11,046 nt of DNA from Clostridia bacterium (lineage in GTDB: Bacteria; Bacillota_A; Clostridia; Christensenellales; Aristaeellaceae). Below are positions 1 to 5,879 of the stretch, piece after piece. The notes below the pieces were generated by a model. It worked only from the letters and a program-made list of their open reading frames with translations. It was not told where the DNA came from and made no database searches. Numbering within the stretch: position 1 is the stretch's first letter; each line of letters begins with the position of its first letter. The stretch lies in the NCBI GenBank assembly GCA_025997215.1, contig BNUH01000096.1:1-11046 (forward strand), given 5' to 3'. Made by a program: the position numbers and the translations under genes.

Positions 1-721
1 GCAAAATCGGTGATTTCCTTGCCGATGTCCAGCATTTCAGGATTCATCGGATAATTATCTGTATCCATCTTGGAAAAGAGAAAGAGCTGTGAACCATTTT
101 ACTGATGTCGTCCGTCTTGGTCTTGATTGTATGCAAATACTCACGCTGCGCCTCCGGGGTAACGGCGACGCCGTCAATCAGTCCCTCCACATACGCCTTG
201 ATGGAGGTCAGCGGCGAGCGCAGATCGTGAGAAATCCCAGCGATCAACTCTTTCCGGCTCTGCTCGTTTTTGAGCGTTTCATCGACAGAGGTTTTCAGCC
301 GAACCGCCATTTCGTTGAAATCCTCGCAAACAGGCTGAAATTCATCTTGCCCCTCATATTCAATGCGGTGATCGAGGTTTCCGTTCTTGATTTGGCGGAC
401 GCCCTGCGACAGCATATCCAGCGGCTGCTCGATTTTGCGGAACACAAATTTGGTCAGAAATCGGTTGGTGAAATAGATGATTAGTACCACGCCCGCCATA
501 AAGAGCAGGGCAAGCATGACCATCTGCGCCCGCATTGACTCAACGGATTCACGAATTTGCTGATCCCGCTGAAACTCCAACTGTTGTATCGTAGTAAACA
601 ACGAACCGTGAAGTCTTGAATTCACCGCGCTGAACACAACCAGCATGGTAAAAAGCGCAATAATAACCGGGATGACGATCATCAGAATATTGGATATGAA
701 AAGCCGCTTTTTTACTGTCAT
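1..721 (-). CDS. Sensor histidine kinase, partial and interrupted by a frameshift
   Basis: A membrane sensor kinase that would autophosphorylate on histidine and pass the phosphate to a response regulator not seen here. From ATG 719-721 (AAGGAGGT-type site at 731-738) the protein shows a first membrane segment at about residues 8-30, a short external loop, a second membrane segment at about 66-85, a HAMP linker at about 86-140, and the HisKA box with phospho-acceptor H165 in SHDLRSP. The reading frame stops at 44-46, but just before that the family-like sequence moves to another frame: after ISKMV the residues QLFLFSKMDTDNYP continue openly to base 1. A single missing base near 87-94 explains this. 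The ATPase domain would lie beyond the left edge. It is either a real pseudogene or a sequencing/assembly error. It resembles small two-membrane-segment kinases of the VanS/PhoR class; the signal is unknown. It diverges from the peroxidase operon. Confidence 0.85.
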
Positions 722-747
722 GGCTGCGATACCTCCTTGGTGATATG

Positions 748-775
748 ATTATAGCACATCGAGATAAACCAACAA
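748..775 (-). promoter_or_regulatory. Promoter of the leftward histidine kinase gene
   Basis: On the minus strand a perfect TATAAT lies at 748-753, preceded by TGC, which makes an extended -10 element. A TTGTTG -35-like hexamer lies at 770-775 with a 16-base spacer. It is placed just upstream of the Shine-Dalgarno at 731-738 and the start codon at 721. No activity data; judged by match to the sigma-A consensus only. Confidence 0.6.
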
Positions 776-838
776 TAAACTAAAACTAAAATATCGATAA
801 AAAATGTCCGCATAAAGTATTCATGGCTCTACTGCCCC

Positions 839-867
839 TTGACAAATTTTAGCTATCGCGGTATTAT
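839..867 (+). promoter_or_regulatory. Sigma-A-type promoter of the peroxidase operon
   Basis: A perfect TTGACA at 839-844, a 17-base spacer and TATTAT at 862-867 give a near-consensus promoter. Transcription would begin near 874, about 28 bases before the start codon at 902. It faces away from the histidine kinase promoter, so the 722-901 region is a divergent control region. The MarR protein encoded third in the operon is a candidate to bind here, but I found no convincing operator palindrome. Confidence 0.75.
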
Positions 868-901
868 CTATTTTGAAATAGATCGTAAAGGAGTTCGCAG
901 C

Positions 902-1383
902 ATGACAGAACTGCATGTACCTATCTACGATTTCAGCTATACCAGCATGGAGGGAAAACCGTGCCGCTGTCCGACTACAAGGGCAAGGTTTTACTGATTG
1001 TCAACACTGCCAGCAAGTGCGGGTTCACACCGCAATACGCGGGCTTGGAGCAGCTTTGGAAAACTTACTGCGAGCGCGGGCTTGTGGTGATCGGATTCCC
1101 CTGCAATCAGTTTTTGCACCAAGACCCCGGCGACAATGCGCAGATACAGGAGTTTTGTTCCGTGCGTTACGGAGTGACCTTCCCATTGTCACAAAAATTT
1201 GATGTGAAGGGCGCAAACGCGCATCCGCTGTTCAAGGAATTGTCCGGCGGCAAAAACATCAAGTGGAACTTTGCAAAGTTTCTCGTTGACCGTTCGGGGA
1301 ATCTTGCCGAGCGTTTCGGTTCCACAACAAAGCCGGAGCAGCTTGTGCCGGCAATCGAAAAGCTGCTGGAAAAATCGGAATGA
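902..1383 (+). CDS. Glutathione peroxidase family protein (cysteine type), frameshifted near its start
   Basis: A thiol peroxidase of the GPx fold that would reduce hydrogen peroxide or lipid hydroperoxides in the cytoplasm; bacterial cysteine types often use thioredoxin rather than glutathione. The start is ATG 902, behind AAAGGAG at 887-893. The first 20 codons read MTELHVPIYDFSYTSMEGKP in one frame, and the rest of the protein continues from base 961 in another. One base is missing at about 957-961 (GGA AAA CCN GTG expected). Without repair, translation from 902 ends at TGA 995-997. In the repaired protein (about 160 residues, normal for the family) the peroxidatic cysteine is C40 in NTASKCGFTPQY. 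The catalytic Gln is in GFPCNQF and the catalytic Trp and Asn in KWNF. No selenocysteine codon is present. GTG 961 is preceded by GGAGGG at 949-954, so a protein lacking the first strand could still be made. It ends 12 bases before the nitroreductase start. Confidence 0.88.
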
Positions 1384-1395
1384 GGAGTGACCAAG

Positions 1396-2088
1396 ATGAC
1401 AGTATACGAAACCATTTTTACACGCCGCAGCGTGCGTCAATATGATCAGTCGCCCATGACCGCCGCAGAGCTTGCGGTTGTGGAGGCTGCGCTGAATAGT
1501 GAAAAGCAACTGCTCGGACAGACGGGAAAATTTTCACTGGTGAACGCCGACCATCTAAAGGGTTCGTCTACGCCCCATGCCATTTTGGCGCACGGTGAGG
1601 ATACTGCGCTCGCCATGTGTAACCTCGGCTATGTGCTGGCGTCGCTGGATTTGCAGTTGCAATCGCGCGGCTACGGCAGCATCATTATGGGTATGGCAAA
1701 ACCGCTGAAGCCAGCGCCGGATTACCGTATTCTGCTGGCGCTTGGCAAAACAGGTGTGCCGTCCCGCAAAAGCGAAAGCGAGTTCAAGCGCAAGGCCGTT
1801 TTGGAAATCAGCAATGAAGATAACGCTATAGTCCGCGCGGCGCGGCTTGCGCCTTCCGCTGTCAATTTTCAGCCATGGAAGCTGCATTTTACGACCGGAA
1901 AAGTGACGGTGCAATCAAATGGTCGGGGCATCGGCAAGCTGCTCATGGGTAAAATGCAGAAAATTGACCTCGGCATTATTTTGAAGTATGTAGAACTGGC
2001 GTTAGAACATGAAGGCAAAACGGTGCGGTCTATTACGCCGAAAGGAAATGACAAGGATTTTTCTGTGGAAGTGATGTATGCAGAATAA
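1396..2088 (+). CDS. Nitroreductase family protein, TM1586-like
   Basis: A flavin-dependent oxidoreductase of the nitroreductase fold, 230 residues, cytoplasmic, expected to bind FMN and use NAD(P)H; the substrate is unknown. The N-terminal FTRRSVRQYD (about residues 8-17) is the usual phosphate-binding start of the family. The APSAVNFQPW motif lies unusually late (about 152-161), which fits the TM1586-type (two-half) nitroreductases rather than the classical NfsB layout. The ATG at 1396 is chosen over GTG 1387 because GAGGAG at 1382-1387, overlapping the stop of the peroxidase gene, is spaced 8 bases from it. The 3' end overlaps the MarR gene by 11 bases, which suggests coupled translation. 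The gene appears intact. Its place between a peroxidase and a MarR regulator suggests a role in redox or electrophile stress (inference). Confidence 0.88.
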   Translation: MTVYETIFTRRSVRQYDQSPMTAAELAVVEAALNSEKQLLGQTGKFSLVNADHLKGSSTPHAILAHGEDTALAMCNLGYVLASLDLQLQSRGYGSIIMGMAKPLKPAPDYRILLALGKTGVPSRKSESEFKRKAVLEISNEDNAIVRAARLAPSAVNFQPWKLHFTTGKVTVQSNGRGIGKLLMGKMQKIDLGIILKYVELALEHEGKTVRSITPKGNDKDFSVEVMYAE

Positions 2089-2566
2089 TACGCAGAATAA
2101 CGCAATGGAATATAAAGAGTATTGCACCGCAATCAACGACCTGATGCAAAACGCAAGCTCAAAATACGCAAAAGCTACCAATCAGCAATTCGCGGGGCAG
2201 AATCTCACGGCGTCACAAATCAGTATCTTGCTTCTGCTCGACCAAAACGGCGCGATGAAAGTCAGCGACATTTCATCCGCCTGCAATATGGTCGGAAGCA
2301 ATGTGACCAACATCTGCAAGCGGCTTGAAAGCATGGGGCTTGTTCGGCGCAATCGTCAAGGCGACGATCAGCGTGTGGTTAAGATAGAACTGACCGCTGA
2401 TGCGGAACAAAAAATGGGCGGCATAAAGACCATCGTCAGCGACTTTCACCACAAGATGCGACAGTGTGTTTCCGAGGCGGATTTGAAGGACATCCACACC
2501 GGCCTTGTGAAGCTGAATGCGTTGTTCGATATGTTTTTGGATAATGGAAACTATCGAAAAGCTTAA
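2078..2566 (+). CDS. MarR family transcriptional regulator
   Basis: A dimeric winged-helix DNA-binding protein of 162 residues, normal for MarR. The helix-turn-helix covers about residues 59-86 (MKVSDISSACNMVGSNVTNI and following). It is followed by the wing with the family signature RRNRQGDDQRVVKIELT (about 90-106), in which D97 and R99 are the conserved pair. Long helices at both ends would form the dimer. ATG 2078 is chosen because GGAAG at 2067-2071 precedes it; a second in-frame ATG at 2105 has no such site. It probably controls this operon and perhaps the divergent kinase gene. It has a cysteine at residue 16, close to where OhrR-type peroxide sensors have theirs, but the surrounding motif differs, so redox sensing is only a possibility. 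Confidence 0.9.
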   Translation: MQNNTQNNAMEYKEYCTAINDLMQNASSKYAKATNQQFAGQNLTASQISILLLLDQNGAMKVSDISSACNMVGSNVTNICKRLESMGLVRRNRQGDDQRVVKIELTADAEQKMGGIKTIVSDFHHKMRQCVSEADLKDIHTGLVKLNALFDMFLDNGNYRKA

Positions 2567-2581
2567 GAAAGGATCAAGACG

Positions 2582-3118
2582 ATGGAGAACTTATCATTTG
2601 ACGAACTGTTAAGAATCAATTGCTTTTCCGCGGATTCGGCGGAGCGAAGCAGTACGGCGGAATTACTGGAGCGGCGGTATTGCTGCGAAATCAATTGCGT
2701 GGATATAGATGAAAGCGTTCTTTTCGCGCATCATGCGCGAGGCTGTACGGTTGTGGCGGCGAAAATCTGCAAGAATGTTGTGATTTATCAGAACGTCACG
2801 ATTGGATCAAATATGCGGTATAACAAAGTTCAAAGTCAATGGGAAAACGTTGGGACGCCGATTCTCGCGGAGGGCGTAATCGTTGCGGATGGGGCGAAGA
2901 TTCTCGGTCCCATCATAATCGGCGAGAACACGGTCGTTGGCGCGGGCGCAATTATTACGAAAGATATTCCGCCGAATAGCGTCGCCTATGGCGTGAATCA
3001 GTATAAGCCAAAATCTCCGGAATATGATCTTGTGTTCCACCCTAACATGATTTCCGGCGAGGAAATAATACGGGTGAATGCACAACGCGTTGCGGAGTTT
3101 GATAAAGCGCGGAATTAG
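2582..3118 (+). CDS. CysE-like hexapeptide-repeat acetyltransferase
   Basis: A left-handed beta-helix acyltransferase of 178 residues. The N-terminal 45 residues are helical and not distinctive. From about residue 46 to 140 the hexapeptide pattern is clear (AKICKNVVIYQNVTIG, then GVIVADGAKILGPIIIGENT, then VVGAGAIITKDIPPNSVAYG). The HH pair at residues 50-51 corresponds to the catalytic-histidine region of serine O-acetyltransferases, and the DIPPNSVAYGVN end matches the same family. It is shorter than typical CysE (about 250-270 residues) because the N-terminal helical domain is reduced. The acceptor could be serine or another small molecule. The start ATG 2582 follows AAAGGA at 2568-2573. 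Adjacency to a radical SAM gene rather than a cysteine synthase argues against simple cysteine biosynthesis, but this is inference. Confidence 0.8.
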   Translation: MENLSFDELLRINCFSADSAERSSTAELLERRYCCEINCVDIDESVLFAHHARGCTVVAAKICKNVVIYQNVTIGSNMRYNKVQSQWENVGTPILAEGVIVADGAKILGPIIIGENTVVGAGAIITKDIPPNSVAYGVNQYKPKSPEYDLVFHPNMISGEEIIRVNAQRVAEFDKARN

Positions 3119-3140
3119 TGACGAGTAAACCGGAGGCCGC

Positions 3141-4235
3141 ATGAGCGATAAGATTGACATAGAGAAATACCTGAGCGATGGTGTTGAGGTTCTTGTAAAA
3201 GGCGCAATGAAAGCGACGCTCAAGAATCCAAAGGAGAGCGCCTTCTTAATGCGCTACGCTGCCGCCGCCAAAAAGAGCGCGAAGCTCAGGCCTCAAGCGG
3301 AGATGAACGGCGAGCATATCCCGTCATTTTTGATTGCCAGTATCACAACCGACTGCAATCTTCGCTGTGTCGGATGTTACGCCCATGCCGGTCAGCAATG
3401 CGCAAAGGTTGAGCAGATGAGCCAGGCCGAGTGGAAGCGCGTTTTCACCGAAGCGGAAAACTTAGGCGTGGCCATCATCTTACTTGCGGGCGGCGAACCG
3501 CTGATGCGCCGGGATGTGATCGAAGCAGCGGCCAAGCACAAAGGCATCCTTTTCCCCATCTTCACCAACGCCACAATGCTGGACAATGACTACCTACGGT
3601 TGTTTGGTCAGCGCCGCAATCTTGTTCCCATTGTCAGCATCGAAGGTAACGAGATCCAGACGAACGCCCGCAGAGGAAACGGCATTTATAAGCAAACTGT
3701 TAATACAATGAAAGCGTTGCTAGAAAAAGGGCTGCTCTTCGGCGTTTCCATCACCGTTACAACCGATAACCTTTCCACGGTTACAGATGCGGCTTACATA
3801 GACTGGCTCCGCAGTTTGGGTTGCAAGGTGACGCTGTTTGTTGAGTACGTTCCCTTTGAATCAAAGGAACTTGCGCTGGGTGAGCAGGAGCGCGAGGGTT
3901 TATCAAGGCAGCTTGATGTATTCCGTGCGGAAACCGATGACATGATTCTAATCTCGTTCCCCGGCGATGAAAAAGAAACAGGCGGCTGCCTTGCGGCGGG
4001 GCGCGGGTTTTTTCACATCAATGCCAGCGGCGGCGCAGAGCCTTGTCCGTTCTCATCCCACTCCGACACGAATTTGAAAACTGCCACGCTCCGGCAGGCG
4101 TTGCAATCCCCACTGTTTTTGTCGCTGCGAAACAGCGGGCTGCTCATACAGGAGCATACCGGCGGGTGTACGTTGTTTGAATTTGACGACAAGGTAGCCG
4201 CGCTCTTATCGGCAGGAGAAAAAATACAAGAATAA
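3141..4235 (+). CDS. Radical SAM protein with C-terminal SPASM-like cysteines
   Basis: A 364-residue radical SAM enzyme. The first 60 residues form a basic helical extension. The cluster-binding motif CNLRCVGC provides C72, C76 and C79, which would hold the [4Fe-4S] cluster that splits S-adenosylmethionine. LAGGEP (about 115-120) is the SAM-contacting GGE motif, and the barrel continues to about residue 270. Cysteines C283, C302 and C343 (GGCLAAGR, AEPCPF and GGCTLF) form a SPASM/twitch-like region that may hold an auxiliary cluster, as in MoaA/PqqE-type enzymes that modify peptides or cofactors. GGAGG at 3132-3136 sits 4 bases before ATG 3141. The neighbours are an acetyltransferase and a membrane protein. 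No precursor peptide gene was seen nearby, so the substrate is unknown. Confidence 0.87.
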   Translation: MSDKIDIEKYLSDGVEVLVKGAMKATLKNPKESAFLMRYAAAAKKSAKLRPQAEMNGEHIPSFLIASITTDCNLRCVGCYAHAGQQCAKVEQMSQAEWKRVFTEAENLGVAIILLAGGEPLMRRDVIEAAAKHKGILFPIFTNATMLDNDYLRLFGQRRNLVPIVSIEGNEIQTNARRGNGIYKQTVNTMKALLEKGLLFGVSITVTTDNLSTVTDAAYIDWLRSLGCKVTLFVEYVPFESKELALGEQEREGLSRQLDVFRAETDDMILISFPGDEKETGGCLAAGRGFFHINASGGAEPCPFSSHSDTNLKTATLRQALQSPLFLSLRNSGLLIQEHTGGCTLFEFDDKVAALLSAGEKIQE

Positions 4236-4250
4236 AAAGGAGTGACCTCT

Positions 4251-4922
4251 ATGCAAGCCATCATGGAAACCATTTTCGACGTTGCCTACCTTGCCGCCGT
4301 CCTTTGTATGGGCATCCGGATGTGCGTTAAGTCGCAGGGGAATCGTGGGTTCCGTCTGTTCGGAATTATGGCGGTCGTGCTTGGGTGCGGCGACGCGTTC
4401 CATCTCGTCCCAAGAGCGTACAGCCTGTTGACCGACAGCATGAGCGCCAATGCCGCCGCGCTTGGGTTTGGCAAGCTCGTCACGTCCGTCACCATGACCG
4501 TTTTCTATGTAATTTTCTATCATTTTTTACGGTTGCGATACAAAACTACGAGGAAGACGCCTTTGACGATAACGGTCTATGCGCTTGCCACCTTGCGAAT
4601 CGCGCTGTGCCTGTTTCCGCAGAACGATTGGTACAGCGTCGACGCGCCGCTGAGTTGGGGCATATACAGGAATATCCCGTTTATCACTTTGGGAGGCATT
4701 TTGATAGGCCTGTCTTTCATTGAAGCGCGAAAGATGGGGGACAAACCGTTTCGTCACGCGTGGCTGGCGATTCTGCTCTCCTTCGCGTTTTATATCCCGG
4801 TGGTCTTATGGGCGGACGCTGTACCGATGATTGGAATGCTGATGATCCCCAAAACGCTCTGCTATGTTTGGCTTGTATCTATGGGGTTCAGGGAGTACTG
4901 CAATGGACGGTATATCTCATAA
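4251..4922 (+). CDS. Multi-pass membrane protein of unknown function
   Basis: A 223-residue hydrophobic protein with about seven membrane segments by eye, near residues 5-25, 34-52, 70-93, 103-119, 134-155, 165-187 and 190-210. No signal peptide, catalytic motif or known transporter signature is recognised. The ATG at 4251 is chosen over GTG 4242 because AAAGGAG at 4236-4242 is spaced 8 bases from it. It starts 15 bases after the radical SAM stop codon and is the last gene of the rightward operon. The pairing suggests that it works with the radical SAM or acetyltransferase product, for example by moving or sensing it, but nothing in the sequence proves this. Confidence 0.75.
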   Translation: MQAIMETIFDVAYLAAVLCMGIRMCVKSQGNRGFRLFGIMAVVLGCGDAFHLVPRAYSLLTDSMSANAAALGFGKLVTSVTMTVFYVIFYHFLRLRYKTTRKTPLTITVYALATLRIALCLFPQNDWYSVDAPLSWGIYRNIPFITLGGILIGLSFIEARKMGDKPFRHAWLAILLSFAFYIPVVLWADAVPMIGMLMIPKTLCYVWLVSMGFREYCNGRYIS

Positions 4923-5014
4923 GCTTATAAAAAGTAATTGGTATGGGAACAATATTATTCTTTTACCGCGCCTATTACCAGACTAGTCCCTAATGATCCG
5001 GAATTGGGCACAGA

Positions 5015-5037
5015 AATGATTGTCTGCAACAATCATT
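5015..5037 (+). other. Perfect 9-base inverted repeat (hairpin or operator)
   Basis: AATGATTGT at 5015-5023 and ACAATCATT at 5029-5037 are exact reverse complements around a 5-base loop. It lies 93 bases after the membrane protein stop and before the response regulator gene. There is no T run after it and the stem is AT-rich, so it is a weak candidate for an intrinsic terminator and could instead be a protein-binding palindrome. Confidence 0.5.
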
Positions 5038-5057
5038 CTACCTGCTGCGTTATTTAA

Positions 5058-5085
5058 TTGGAAGCTGCGTGTGACGCTACATAAT
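5058..5085 (+). promoter_or_regulatory. Possible promoter of the two-component gene pair
   Basis: TTGGAA at 5058-5063, a 16-base spacer and CATAAT at 5080-5085 give a moderate sigma-A match 40 bases before the response regulator start. It is the best match I found in the 4923-5125 gap. The rest of the gap holds only the inverted repeat at 5015-5037. Confidence 0.35.
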
Positions 5086-5125
5086 AATGCTGGATGAACC
5101 GCTGGTATAAGTAGGACGGATGATC

Positions 5126-5875
5126 ATGCACTCAATATTCATCGTAGACGACGAGGAAACGACGCGCAACGGCTTATGTAGTTACGTGGATTGGGCGGCG
5201 CTAAATCTGTCGGTAGCGGGTTCCGCTGACGATGGCGCGTCCGCGCTGCCGCTGTTGCTTTGCAATCCGCCGGAAATACTCCTGACTGATGTGAAGATGC
5301 CGTTCATGGACGGGATTACATTGGCAAGACAGGTGCGCGAGAAACTGCCCGAAACACGCATCGTATTCTTGAGCGGGTACAGCGATACGGAATACCTACG
5401 CTCGGCGATCCATATCGGCGCAATCGATTATTTATTGAAGCCTATTGATTTTGATGAACTGAACCAGTGTATGGGTCGTCTGATTTTGTTGCTGGATCAA
5501 ACTTCGACAACTGTCGCGGATTCACGGCAAGAACCTTCGGATGGCGTTGAGAATGCCGCAGTCGCGCGGATAATGTTGTTGATGAAGGAGCAATACGCGC
5601 GGAGTATTACAGTGCAGTCGCTGGCAGAGCAGGTTTATCTTTCGCCCAATTACTTGAGCACATTGTTCCACCGCAAGACAGGGAAAACCATTAACGACGC
5701 GCTCACAGAGATCCGTGTCGATCAGGCGAAGGAGATGCTGGAAAAGACTCACATGCGGCTGGGCGATATTTCAGCCGCCGTCGGGTGGCAGAATCCCAGT
5801 TATTTCACCAAACAGTTCAGTAAGCTGACAGGCCAGACGCCGCTGGAATACCGCAACGGCAAGCGGTTGTTATAG
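5126..5875 (+). CDS. AraC-type response regulator (YesN-like)
   Basis: The DNA-binding half of a two-component system, about 249 residues. The receiver domain covers residues 1-115, with acidic residues D8 and D9 in FIVDDEE, phospho-acceptor D55 in LLTDVKMPFMDG, switch S83 and conserved K105 in LLKPIDF. The C-terminal AraC/XylS domain spans about 148-245, with two helix-turn-helix units (ITVQSLAEQVYLSPNYLSTL and LGDISAAVGWQNPSYFTKQF). Many YesN proteins are about 500 residues with a long middle region; this one has only about 30 residues between domains. ATG 5126 is preferred over ATG 5120 because AGGA at 5113-5116 is 9 bases away from it and only 3 from the other. The kinase gene follows 4 bases after its stop. 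The likely target is the solute-binding protein promoter downstream (inference). Confidence 0.92.
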   Translation: MHSIFIVDDEETTRNGLCSYVDWAALNLSVAGSADDGASALPLLLCNPPEILLTDVKMPFMDGITLARQVREKLPETRIVFLSGYSDTEYLRSAIHIGAIDYLLKPIDFDELNQCMGRLILLLDQTSTTVADSRQEPSDGVENAAVARIMLLMKEQYARSITVQSLAEQVYLSPNYLSTLFHRKTGKTINDALTEIRVDQAKEMLEKTHMRLGDISAAVGWQNPSYFTKQFSKLTGQTPLEYRNGKRLL

Positions 5876-5879
5876 AATT

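Noticed and set aside
89..484. Plus-strand reading frame of 131 codons
   Set aside because: It lies antisense to the histidine kinase, which has clear membrane, HAMP and HisKA features; no ribosome binding site or known motif supports the plus-strand frame.
915..1202. Plus-strand reading frame of 95 codons overlapping the peroxidase
   Set aside because: It is an out-of-frame reading of the peroxidase region; it carries none of the conserved residues.
961..1383. GTG 961 as the native start of the peroxidase
   Set aside because: The upstream 20 codons from ATG 902 match the family N-terminus and have a better ribosome binding site and promoter, so a one-base loss is the simpler explanation; GTG 961 is kept only as a possible rescue start.
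4923..5119. Mobile-element boundary or att site between the two gene blocks
   Set aside because: No direct repeats, integrase, transposase or tRNA remnant was found; only a change in gene theme is visible.
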